The position numbers were made by a program, and so were the translations under genes. Positions 36,560-44,735 of a stretch of 56,351 nt of DNA are shown piece after piece; the first letter of the stretch is position 1, and every line of letters begins with the position of its first letter. The stretch is from an uncultured Colwellia sp. (GTDB lineage: Bacteria; Pseudomonadota; Gammaproteobacteria; Enterobacterales; Alteromonadaceae): NCBI GenBank assembly GCA_913062815.1, contig CAJXWZ010000032.1, positions 1 through 56,351 on the forward strand, read 5' to 3'. The notes below the pieces were generated by a model. That model was not told the origin of the DNA. It was given only the letters and a program-made list of their open reading frames with translations, and ran no database searches.

Positions 36560-37507
36560 ATGAGTAACTTTAATCGATATATGTTTGCAGCAATTATTTG
36601 CGCAAGTTTATTCACTATTGCGCCAAGTTTTGCCGGTGAGAGAGTAGATAGAGAACTTTCTAGTGATGGAGTAAATACAGTTGCTATAGAAAATTTGAGC
36701 GGCGAGGTTAATATAATTGGCTGGGACAAAGACAGTATCACAGTAAAAGGTGAGCTTGATGACAAAGCAGAGCAATTGATATTTGAAAAATCAGGCAACA
36801 GAGTAAACATTAAAGTAGAATTAGAACACCATGGTCGTTGGAATACCAATGGCTCAGAATTAACTATTCATATGCCATCAAACTTACGCATGAATTTTGA
36901 AAGTGTGTCTAGTGACGTAGCATTACAAAACTTAAATTACGACATTTCGGTTAAAACGGTAAGTGGCGATGTTAAAGCAACGGATCTTACTAAACATATA
37001 GAATTGAGTTCTGTTAGTGGTAATATCAAAAGTCAGAACCTTCAGGGTAAAATTTCTTTAGCAACAGTAAGCGGTGACATAGTTGATAGAAATTCATCAG
37101 GTCGATTACAACTGCAAGCCGTTAGTGGAGAAATAAGCGTTAAATCAACAGCGAAAGAAGTGTTTGTTAATAATGTTTCTGGTAATACCGAACTTGATTT
37201 AGATGAAGTAAGCGAATTGAGAATGTCAGCTATTAGTGGTGATGTAGAGGTTAACCTATTCTTATTAGATAGTGGTGTGGTAAAGGCATCAAGTGTTAGC
37301 GGCAGTGTTGAATTAGACTTTCAAAATAATGTAGCAGCAGAATTTCGTTTGAAAGCCAATGCAGGTGGCGATTTAGAAAACAAACTGACAAATAAAAGGG
37401 CAGACAATGCTAAATATGGTCCGAGCTCTAAGTTATATTTTCAAACAGGTAATGCTAATGGCTCGGTTCGTGTAAGTACCGTTAGTGGTGACGTCACTGT
37501 GAAATAG
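36560..37507 (+). CDS. DUF4097 exported beta-helix protein
   Basis: The 315-residue protein has a signal peptide (about 1-25, ending SFAG). The mature part is a ladder of short repeats around the motif V-S-G-D/N/E-V/I (VSGDVKATD, VSGNIKSQN, VSGDIVDRN, VSGEISVKS, ISGDVEVNL, VSGSVELDF, VSGDVTVK), spaced about 18-25 residues apart. This is the DUF4097 pattern of a right-handed beta-helix. Members are often encoded with ECF or other envelope-stress regulators, but their activity is unknown. The gene lies 53 bases after the anti-sigma gene with no terminator between, so it is likely in the same operon. Confidence 0.85.
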   Translation: MSNFNRYMFAAIICASLFTIAPSFAGERVDRELSSDGVNTVAIENLSGEVNIIGWDKDSITVKGELDDKAEQLIFEKSGNRVNIKVELEHHGRWNTNGSELTIHMPSNLRMNFESVSSDVALQNLNYDISVKTVSGDVKATDLTKHIELSSVSGNIKSQNLQGKISLATVSGDIVDRNSSGRLQLQAVSGEISVKSTAKEVFVNNVSGNTELDLDEVSELRMSAISGDVEVNLFLLDSGVVKASSVSGSVELDFQNNVAAEFRLKANAGGDLENKLTNKRADNAKYGPSSKLYFQTGNANGSVRVSTVSGDVTVK

Positions 37508-37528
37508 TATTCATTACGCTTATCAGAG

Positions 37529-37559
37529 AAAAGGCAGGAAAGGTTTTCCTGCCTTTTTT
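37529..37559 (+). terminator. Terminator of the sigma/anti-sigma/DUF4097 operon
   Basis: AAAAGGCAGGAAA and TTTCCTGCCTTTT form a perfect 13-bp stem with a 3-base loop and a T-run, 21 bases after the DUF4097 stop. Confidence 0.92.
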
Positions 37560-37647
37560 ATTTAGTTTACCCTCTATTTTTACCTCAATTTCTGCTACAT
37601 TATCTTCCTGAAAAAAATTCCTAAACTATTACGCTAAGGCTCAGTAA

Positions 37648-39066
37648 ATGGCAGATAGAAAGCCCGGTAAATTTGCCAAAGAAAAGCAATTTATCAGAGA
37701 CAAACAAATTGATGAATTGAAAGTACCACCGCACTCGTTAGAAGCTGAACAGTCGGTACTTGGTGGCCTGTTACTTGATAATGAGACTTGGGATAGAGTG
37801 GCTGAAAAAACAGTTGCTGAAGATTTTTATAGTCGCTCCCATCGCTTAATATTTGAAACAATAGGTGTCTTGATTGAGCTGGGCGAGCCGGTAGATTTAA
37901 TTACCTTGTCTGAAGCATTGGAAAACGATCAAAAATTAGATGATGCCGGTGGTTTTGTTTATCTTGCTGAGATGATGAAAAACACGCCAAGTGCGGCGAA
38001 TATTACCGCTTATGCTGATATTGTTCGTGAACGTGCTGTAACGCGTGAAATGATTAGCGTTGCCAATGAGCTTGCTGAAGCCGGTTATGATACACAAGGA
38101 AGAAGTAGTGCCGAATTACTCGATTTTGCTGAAACCAAAGTATTCGCTATCGCTGAAAAACGCGCTAGCAAATCTGAAGGTCCAGAGAGTATTCATTCGG
38201 TTTTAGAAAAAACGGTCGATAGAATTGAAAAGTTATGTTCCACTCCTTCAGGTGGTGTAACCGGTGTCCCCAGTGGTTTTTCTGATTTAGATAAAATGAC
38301 CGCAGGTTTGCAAAAATCCGATTTGATTATTGTTGCTGCTCGTCCTTCCATGGGAAAAACAACTTTTGCCATGAACTTGGCTGAACATGCAGCGATGACA
38401 CAAGATAAGCCAGCATTAATATTCAGCTTAGAAATGCCGGCTGACCAAATTATGATGCGTATGTTGGCATCTCTTGGTCGAATTGATCAAACTAAAATTC
38501 GTACCGGTCAATTAGATGATGAAGATTGGGCACGTATGTCATCAACAATGGGCTTACTTATCGAAAATGGTAAAATGTTTATTGATGACGCTGCTGGTTT
38601 GACACCAACAGAAGTACGTTCAAGAGCAAGGCGTATTCATCGCGATCATGGTGGTATCTCTATGATCATGATTGATTACTTGCAATTAATGCGAGCACCA
38701 CAATTTTCTGATAATAGAACGCTAGAAATAGCTGAAATATCCCGCTCGCTTAAAGCGCTAGCAAAAGAGCTACAAGTGCCAGTTGTTGCGCTTTCTCAGC
38801 TCAACCGTGGTTTGGAGCAAAGATCAGATAAACGTCCAATTAACTCAGATTTGCGTGAATCAGGTTCAATTGAGCAAGATGCCGATTTAATCATGTTTAT
38901 TTACCGTGATGAGGTTTATCACGATGATAGTGAATTTAAAGGCATGGCTGAAATTATTATTGGTAAACAGCGTAATGGACCAATAGGTCGAGTACCCCTT
39001 ACTTTCCAAGGTAAATTTTCACGTTTTGATAATTATGCTGGTCCACATGTACTAGAAGAAGATTAG
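37648..39066 (+). CDS. dnaB: Replicative DNA helicase DnaB
   Basis: DnaB unwinds the parental duplex at the fork. The 472-residue product has the N-terminal collar domain (about 25-125: VPPHSLEAEQSVLGGLLLDNETWD), a linker, and the RecA-like domain with Walker A ARPSMGKTT (231-239). Further motifs are IFSLEMPADQIMMRM, the Walker B IMIDYLQLM, VVALSQLNRGLEQR and DLRESGSIEQDAD. The C-terminal GKQRNGPIGRVPLTF is conserved. No intein or insertion is seen. It converges on yjbQ with only 8 bases between the stops. Confidence 0.98.
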   Translation: MADRKPGKFAKEKQFIRDKQIDELKVPPHSLEAEQSVLGGLLLDNETWDRVAEKTVAEDFYSRSHRLIFETIGVLIELGEPVDLITLSEALENDQKLDDAGGFVYLAEMMKNTPSAANITAYADIVRERAVTREMISVANELAEAGYDTQGRSSAELLDFAETKVFAIAEKRASKSEGPESIHSVLEKTVDRIEKLCSTPSGGVTGVPSGFSDLDKMTAGLQKSDLIIVAARPSMGKTTFAMNLAEHAAMTQDKPALIFSLEMPADQIMMRMLASLGRIDQTKIRTGQLDDEDWARMSSTMGLLIENGKMFIDDAAGLTPTEVRSRARRIHRDHGGISMIMIDYLQLMRAPQFSDNRTLEIAEISRSLKALAKELQVPVVALSQLNRGLEQRSDKRPINSDLRESGSIEQDADLIMFIYRDEVYHDDSEFKGMAEIIIGKQRNGPIGRVPLTFQGKFSRFDNYAGPHVLEED

Positions 39067-39074
39067 CCTTGGTA

Positions 39075-39494
39075 CTACTCCCCATGAATGGTAGCAATAA
39101 TTGTACGGCTACCACCATGGTCCCTATGCTCTCCTAAATATATACCCTGCCAAATCCCTAAATTAAGCTGCCCTTGAGTTATTGGAATGCTAAGGCTTGC
39201 ACCAAGCAAGCTAGATTTTATGTGTGCAGGCATATCATCGTCTCCTTCATAGGTATGTTGATAATACGGCGCACGCTCAGGCGCAATGACATTGAAATGT
39301 TTTTCCATATCGGTGCGCACAGTCGGGTCGGCATTTTCATTTATGGTTAATGAAGCGGATGAGTGCTTTATAAATAAATGTAAAATACCACAATGAATAG
39401 TGTTGATTGTTGAAATCTGTTTGATTAGTTCATCAGTAATCAAATGAAAACCGCGGTTTTTTGCTGTTAAATGAATTTCTAATTGTTGCCACAT
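39075..39494 (-). CDS. yjbQ: YjbQ family protein (UPF0047, secondary thiamine-phosphate synthase-like)
   Basis: The 139-residue protein belongs to UPF0047/YjbQ. The signatures are [54 protein letters not shown] and the C-terminal [19 protein letters not shown]. The conserved histidines in these segments bind metal in solved structures. Overexpressed YjbQ proteins show weak thiamine-phosphate synthase activity, but their true role is unclear. Confidence 0.9.
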   Translation of the reverse strand: MWQQLEIHLTAKNRGFHLITDELIKQISTINTIHCGILHLFIKHSSASLTINENADPTVRTDMEKHFNVIAPERAPYYQHTYEGDDDMPAHIKSSLLGASLSIPITQGQLNLGIWQGIYLGEHRDHGGSRTIIATIHGE

Positions 39495-39758
39495 AATGAA
39501 ACGCTATTGAGTAATGTTGAATATAGAGAGTGTGATACAAGTTATCAAAAGCTGCAACTGCCTGGTAATTTTCTATAAGTGAGACTACCCACTTGTTCTT
39601 GGCATTGAACAGTTAGGATACTGCTTATGCACTTTGTTGATTCGTTTATAGTAATTCAATTACTCAAAATGCAATTTCTTACATTTAAATGCTTTAAGCA
39701 TCATCATGATAATCGCTTACTCATATCCACAAATGGTATTTTATGGGACAATTGCCAC

Positions 39759-40112
39759 ATGAAAATTTGGTTCCTCTTTATTAAAGCGCCTAAAAGGGTT
39801 CTTTCTATTTCTCGACGTCGACAAACGGCTAAACTCAAGCAGCAACTGCTTCGGGTTAAGACAGCTTTGTCGCAAGAAAAACAAGAAACTAAAGAAATGT
39901 TATCGACTTATCGCCGATACACCAAGGGAAAAACAAGCCCAGAAGAGATGAAGATAGCAAACCAGCAGTTTTTAGATGTATTAAAAGGCTTGGGTCTTGG
40001 CGTGTTTGCGGTTTTACCTTTCTCACCAATCACTATCCCCATTGTGATCAAAGTCGGTAAGTGGGTAGGTGTTGATATTTTACCCAGTTCATTTAGAGAT
40101 GAACGTAAATAA
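39759..40112 (+). CDS. Small basic LETM1-like protein, 117 residues
   Basis: I start at the ATG at 39759, giving MKIWFLFIKAPKRVLSISRR; the frame is open 44 codons further up, but that stretch looks non-coding and lacks a ribosome site. The protein has a basic helix (KRVLSISRRRQTAKLKQQLLRVKTAL, coiled-coil-like) and a C-terminal hydrophobic segment LKGLGLGVFAVLPFSPITIP followed by KVGKWVGVDILPSSF. This end resembles the ribosome-binding-like domain of LETM1 family proteins, which have glycine-rich helices and a PSSF-type finish. Function unknown; membrane association is likely. Confidence 0.6.
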   Translation: MKIWFLFIKAPKRVLSISRRRQTAKLKQQLLRVKTALSQEKQETKEMLSTYRRYTKGKTSPEEMKIANQQFLDVLKGLGLGVFAVLPFSPITIPIVIKVGKWVGVDILPSSFRDERK

Positions 40113-40180
40113 TTCGATAACCGCTATGATATAAAGGATGATATATCAAATGCTTAGTGAGGTTATCCGTTATTGTTGCC

Positions 40181-41116
40181 TTACTTTCCGTTCAATACTT
40201 CAGTGTGGTATAAGTTTTCAAAAGCCTCAACGGTTTGTGGAATAATTTCTTCTATAAGTTTAGCTAACACATGTTCTTTTTTGTATTTAGCGTATAAGGT
40301 TTTGTATATACCTGTCTCACCAATACGCTTAGTTTCTACAAGAGTTTGTTTTGTTAAGCTACTCACTAACCAATCGGGTAGCGCTGCTACGCCCATGTTA
40401 GCTGCAACCATCTGCAATATCATATGACTATTGGCTACTTGTTTTATAACTAGCGGTTTGTGCATGCTTGGGTACTTATCAAAGAAAAGCTTAAAAATGT
40501 CTAGCTGCTCAGTTTTTACTGGATAGGTTAATAACACCTGTGAGCTAAAATCGGCGGCCTGTAAAAATGCCTTGTCAGCTAACTTTTGTTTTACCAATGC
40601 TTGCTTTGCTAAGACAGCAACGACTTCAAATGTGCCGAGCGCATGGTAAACATAGTCATCGTTGTCCTCTTTTTCATCGATAAAAAGGATATCAGTTTCA
40701 ACGGCTAATTTTTCTCCACTATTGTTAGTAAAGCCTTGCTCAATAAATTCAATTTTCACGTCAGGGTAGAGCAAGGAAAACTGCTCAGCAACCGGCAATA
40801 ACCATTGGAAGCAAGCATGACACGCAATAGCTAAGTTAAGTTGAAGCGAGGTACACTTTTCATCTTTCAATTCACTTAGTGCTGAATTTATTAACGGTAA
40901 AATATCCTCGGCCAATGCTAGTAATACTTTACCCTGTTGAGTAAATTGCACGGGTGAAGTGTTGCGCAAAAAAAGAGACGCATTTAAGCGTTGCTCAAGA
41001 TCTTTTATCTGATGGGACAGGGCAGATTGACTAACGAATAATTGCTCAGCAGCTTTTCTGAGATTGCCGGTTTCAGCAAGTTTTGTCAGTGTTTTTAGGT
41101 GTTTAATTTCAAACAT
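40181..41116 (-). CDS. metR: LysR-type activator of methionine genes
   Basis: MetR activates metE and other methionine genes, with homocysteine as co-inducer. The 311-residue product is a LysR-type regulator with an N-terminal winged helix (about 1-60: MFEIKHLKTLTKLAETGNLRKAAEQLFVSQSALSHQ is the start, split here by family knowledge) and a substrate-binding-like domain (about 90-300, with LNLAIACHACFQWLLPV). That cysteine-containing IACHxCFxWL segment is typical of MetR. It is divergent from metE with 152 bases between, and a TGAA-N5-TTCA site lies right before its start. Confidence 0.93.
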   Translation of the reverse strand: MFEIKHLKTLTKLAETGNLRKAAEQLFVSQSALSHQIKDLEQRLNASLFLRNTSPVQFTQQGKVLLALAEDILPLINSALSELKDEKCTSLQLNLAIACHACFQWLLPVAEQFSLLYPDVKIEFIEQGFTNNSGEKLAVETDILFIDEKEDNDDYVYHALGTFEVVAVLAKQALVKQKLADKAFLQAADFSSQVLLTYPVKTEQLDIFKLFFDKYPSMHKPLVIKQVANSHMILQMVAANMGVAALPDWLVSSLTKQTLVETKRIGETGIYKTLYAKYKKEHVLAKLIEEIIPQTVEAFENLYHTEVLNGK

Positions 41117-41118
41117 AA

Positions 41119-41131
41119 TGAATTTTCTTCA
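41119..41131. promoter_or_regulatory. MetR binding site
   Basis: TGAATTTTCTTCA matches the MetR consensus TGAA-N5-TTCA exactly. It lies 3 bases upstream of the metR start and about 140 bases upstream of metE, a position suiting both autorepression and metE activation. Confidence 0.75.
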
Positions 41132-41193
41132 TGTAGCAATTGAATTTATTGCGCTTGTACTGCGTCGCGCTATTTCTTAAAGTATAACCACTT

Positions 41194-41209
41194 AAACGTC
41201 TAGACGTCT
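41194..41209. promoter_or_regulatory. Tandem MetJ operator (met boxes) upstream of metE
   Basis: Two adjacent 8-mers, AAACGTCT and AGACGTCT, match the met-box consensus AGACGTCT at 7 and 8 of 8 positions. Two boxes are the minimum for cooperative MetJ binding. They lie 60 bases before the metE ATG and would repress when S-adenosylmethionine is plentiful. Confidence 0.8.
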
Positions 41210-41268
41210 ATTTGTTTTTTCGTTTAACAGCAAACAATTCTTAAATAATATATTAATTGGAGCAGGTT

Positions 41269-43557
41269 ATGCAGATTCACAATTTAGGTTTTCCGCGCAT
41301 TGGTGCAAAACGAGAGCTAAAATTTTCTTTGGAAAAATACTGGCGAGGCGACATCAGTCAAGCGCAATTCTTAGCTCAGAGCAAAGAACGGCGACACTCA
41401 AATTGGAAAATTCAACACGAAGCCGGCGTAGATATACTGCCAGTAGGTGATTTTGCCCATTATGATCATGTGTTAAATACCACTTTATTACTTGGCTTAG
41501 TACCCGATCGCTTTACGTCACACGAAAAGAGTGAACATCATGTCAATTCGTTAGATCTAGAATTCAGAGTTGCCCGTGGTCAAGCCCCTACAGGTTGTCA
41601 ATGTGCTGCCAGTGATATGACAAAATGGTTTAATACTAACTACCACTATATTGTGCCAGAGCTTTCATCTAAGTTAGTGAACAATATTAAAACAGAAGTG
41701 AACTTAACAGCATTACTTAATCAGTTCAGTGATGCTCAGCAAGTATCGGACAATCGTAAAGTTGTGCTTATTGGGCCGCTAACCTACTTGCATTTAAGTG
41801 TGGTTGAAAATGAAGACAAGTTAGCACTGTTACCTGCGCTGTTAGCGCGATATCAGCAAGTGTTCAACCAATTATCTGTAGCTGAGGTTGAGTGGCTGCA
41901 AATTGATGAGCCAATATTAGGTCTAGAGCTGGATAGTCGATGGCAGGAAGCCTTTAAACAAGCTTATCTTACCTTAGAGAAAGGTGTATTAAAGCTACTG
42001 TTAACGACTTACTTTGCTTCAATTGATCATCATGTTGATTTAATAAAAACACTGCCTTTTGATGGTATTCATCTTGACACTATTGCCGAAAATACTGATG
42101 TAGCGAGTATTATTAACAAGTTACCTATTGATTGGATTATTTCCTTGGGTGTTATAAATGGCCGCAACATATGGAAAACTGATTTAGCGTCAGTATTTGA
42201 AAAAATACAACCATTGTATAATCAGCTGGGTCAACGCTTGTGGCTTGCCCCTTCGTGTTCTCTGCTTCATTCTCCTGTAGATTTAGCGCAAGAACATTTG
42301 CTTGATGAAGAGTTTACGTCTTGGTTAGCTTTCGCCAAACAAAAATGTCAGGAGCTCAAGTTATTAAAACAGGCGCTTGTTAGCAATGATAATGACCAGT
42401 TAATTTGTTATTCCAGCGATGCTCGCGCTCGTGGTATATCTAAACGAATTAACGATCAAGCAGTGCAACGACGTGTATCTAATTTAACAGCAACAGACTA
42501 TCAGCGTGATGAAAAATTTGAGCAACGTAAACAAGTACAAAATGCAGCACTTAACTTACCTATTTTACCAACTACCACGATAGGTTCATTTCCGCAAACA
42601 GGTGATATTCGTGAAGTTCGGGCAAAATGGCGTCGCAAAGAAATTAATGAGCAAACGTATCAAACCTTAATTCAAACAGAAATAAAGGCGGCCATTGAGC
42701 GTCAAGAAGCTATCGGTTTAGATGTGCTTGTACATGGAGAAGCTGAGCGTAATGATATGGTGGAATACTTTGGGGAGTTACTTGAAGGTGTCGCTTTCAC
42801 CCAATTTGCTTGGGTACAAAGCTATGGCTCTCGCTGTGTAAAACCCCCGATTATCTTTGGAGATATTAGCCGTAAGCAAGCCATGACACTTGAGTGGATC
42901 AGTTATGCACAATCGTTAACCAGTAAACCGGTAAAAGCAATGTTAACAGGCCCAGTCACCATCTTAGCTTGGTCGTTTGTTCGTGATGACTTGTCAAGAG
43001 AGCAAGTAACCAAACAAATTGCACTGGCTATTAGCGATGAAGTTGAAGACTTGATTGCCAATGGTACGCAAATAATTCAAATTGATGAACCAGCTATACG
43101 AGAAGGCATGCCCATCAAACAAAGTCAGTGGCAGTATTATTTAGATTGGGCAACGGCTTCATTTTGCCTTTCAGCGGCTAAAGCGCCTTCGAAAACACAA
43201 ATTCATACACACATGTGCTATTCAGAGTTTAATGATATTTTACCAGCAATTATTGCGCTAGATGCTGATGTATTAACAGTAGAAACATCACGTTCGAATA
43301 TGGCCTTGTTAAATGCTTTTGAGCAACAAGCCTACCCTAATGATTTAGGGCCTGGAGTATATGATATTCACTCACCTAATGTACCTAGTGTTGAATGGAT
43401 GGTGAACCTACTAGAAAAAGCCCAGCGTTATATTCCACGCGAAAGACTATGGGTGAACCCAGATTGCGGATTAAAAACTCGCGCTTGGGCAGAAACTAAA
43501 CTAGCACTTGAAAACATGGTGCAAGCTGCCAAACAATTTAGAGTTAATGATAGCTAA
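41269..43557 (+). CDS. metE: Cobalamin-independent methionine synthase
   Basis: MetE moves a methyl group from 5-methyltetrahydropteroyl-triglutamate to homocysteine without B12. The 762-residue product starts [25 protein letters not shown]; the TTG at 41257 is rejected because it overlaps the GGAGCAGG ribosome site. The N-terminal half is a decayed duplicate barrel. The C-terminal half carries zinc ligands in [10 protein letters not shown] and [10 protein letters not shown], plus [10 protein letters not shown] and [10 protein letters not shown]. Control by both MetR and MetJ is indicated by sites in the upstream gap. A weak stem-loop follows the stop. Confidence 0.97.
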   Translation: MQIHNLGFPRIGAKRELKFSLEKYWRGDISQAQFLAQSKERRHSNWKIQHEAGVDILPVGDFAHYDHVLNTTLLLGLVPDRFTSHEKSEHHVNSLDLEFRVARGQAPTGCQCAASDMTKWFNTNYHYIVPELSSKLVNNIKTEVNLTALLNQFSDAQQVSDNRKVVLIGPLTYLHLSVVENEDKLALLPALLARYQQVFNQLSVAEVEWLQIDEPILGLELDSRWQEAFKQAYLTLEKGVLKLLLTTYFASIDHHVDLIKTLPFDGIHLDTIAENTDVASIINKLPIDWIISLGVINGRNIWKTDLASVFEKIQPLYNQLGQRLWLAPSCSLLHSPVDLAQEHLLDEEFTSWLAFAKQKCQELKLLKQALVSNDNDQLICYSSDARARGISKRINDQAVQRRVSNLTATDYQRDEKFEQRKQVQNAALNLPILPTTTIGSFPQTGDIREVRAKWRRKEINEQTYQTLIQTEIKAAIERQEAIGLDVLVHGEAERNDMVEYFGELLEGVAFTQFAWVQSYGSRCVKPPIIFGDISRKQAMTLEWISYAQSLTSKPVKAMLTGPVTILAWSFVRDDLSREQVTKQIALAISDEVEDLIANGTQIIQIDEPAIREGMPIKQSQWQYYLDWATASFCLSAAKAPSKTQIHTHMCYSEFNDILPAIIALDADVLTVETSRSNMALLNAFEQQAYPNDLGPGVYDIHSPNVPSVEWMVNLLEKAQRYIPRERLWVNPDCGLKTRAWAETKLALENMVQAAKQFRVNDS

Positions 43558-43570
43558 ACACAAGCATAAA

Positions 43571-43604
43571 AAAAGGCTCTAGTGAATTAGTGCCTTTTCG
43601 ATTT
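43571..43604 (+). terminator. Probable terminator of metE
   Basis: AAAAGGC and GCCTTTT pair around a 14-base loop in an A-rich/T-rich context, 14 bases after the stop. The stem is short. Confidence 0.55.
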
Positions 43605-43639
43605 TTGGTTATAACGTTTATATTGCCAAGCTGGAAAGG

Positions 43640-44104
43640 TTACTCATCAAATGAGAACTCAATATACGCTTTTCCCGCATCACCTTTTAGTGAAATTATT
43701 ACCACAGGACCTTTAGATTTATGGTGAATGGTATGATCTTTACCTGATACCACAATGGGCGTAGCCATATCAAATTCAATGCCTTTTTCACTTAACAAAC
43801 GCTTTGCGCCGCCTGTAACCATGTTAGTTATTTCGCCCACTAAATCCGTTATTTCTTCATTAACCTCATCAGGTGCTTCGCCAACCATGCCTTTCATTGT
43901 TGCTAGCGCTAAAGGACCATCAAAAGTGATAGAAAGTGAGCCTTTTGTCTCAGGGCTAACCATGCCAATCAAGCCTGATACATCGCCCATGGAAGTTTCG
44001 TTTTTTTTCAATTTGGGTTTTTCAGGTGTTAATTCCATTTGTGCCATTGTAGACATGACATTTAGCATTGATGATAAAAATGGATTGATGAACTCTACTC
44101 TCAT
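43640..44104 (-). CDS. cheX: CheX-like chemotaxis phosphatase family protein
   Basis: The 154-residue protein has the CheX/CheC-like fold. The key helix EEITDLVGEITNMVTGGAKRLL carries the E-x-x-N motif used to dephosphorylate CheY-P. The beta-rich rest (GDVSGLIGMVSPETKGSLSITFDG, GPVVIISLKGDAGKAYIEFSF) is also typical. No other chemotaxis gene adjoins it. It could serve flagellar chemotaxis or a single-domain receiver such as that at 55665, but that pairing is only a guess. Confidence 0.82.
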   Translation of the reverse strand: MRVEFINPFLSSMLNVMSTMAQMELTPEKPKLKKNETSMGDVSGLIGMVSPETKGSLSITFDGPLALATMKGMVGEAPDEVNEEITDLVGEITNMVTGGAKRLLSEKGIEFDMATPIVVSGKDHTIHHKSKGPVVIISLKGDAGKAYIEFSFDE

Positions 44105-44198
44105 GAAGCCTTCCGAGCCTTAGCTATTAGTAATAGTCTGATTTTGCACACTTCTAAGACAAATGTAAATCAAACTATGTTAATTTTTTATAGGGGTT

Positions 44199-44735
44199 CT
44201 ATTCACTTGCCGCAATAATTGCGACTTTTTGTGAATGATGAAAAGTTAAGCTACCTTGAACTATGCCCGTTAAGTCTGTGTATTGATAGTTTACTGTATT
44301 CACTTGTTTAGCATAAGTATCGACGAGTATTGTATTTTTTACCACTAAATTAGCTAAAAAGTTTTGACTAACACTCTCTTGATATGCGAAAAGGTGACCA
44401 CGTTTAACTTCAAAGCCAACCCACTGCATTTCAACTACGCTATTCCCTTGTGCTAAAACAAAGTTTTCTTCAATATAGTTTTGTATGTACTCATCATAAT
44501 CAGGGTGTGCTGCAGAGAAATGAATTTGCTTTTGTTCTGCAATAGTATTTTCAATATCATGGGCAGTAAATTGATGAATTACTTCAATATGTTTGCTTTT
44601 GTTATTTAAGTTTAACTCAGTAACGCCAAAGAAATAACTATGGGCAGCAGCAGATGCTGCTAACCCAGTTAATAAAGCACAGCAAATAATTTTACTGATT
44701 GATGTGCTAAATAATGACTGACAAAAACCTAGCAT
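44199..44735 (-). CDS. DUF6702 family exported protein
   Basis: The 178-residue protein has a signal peptide (about 1-33, ending AAAHSYFFG) and a single beta-rich domain. Characteristic segments are AHSYFFGVTELNLNNKSKHIEVIHQFTAHD (N-terminal) and ENFVLAQGNSV, MQWVGFEVKRGHLFAYQE. DUF6702 proteins are small periplasmic proteins of unknown role. The start overlaps the stop of the M1 peptidase gene as TAATG, so the two are translationally coupled. Confidence 0.75.
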   Translation of the reverse strand: MLGFCQSLFSTSISKIICCALLTGLAASAAAHSYFFGVTELNLNNKSKHIEVIHQFTAHDIENTIAEQKQIHFSAAHPDYDEYIQNYIEENFVLAQGNSVVEMQWVGFEVKRGHLFAYQESVSQNFLANLVVKNTILVDTYAKQVNTVNYQYTDLTGIVQGSLTFHHSQKVAIIAASE

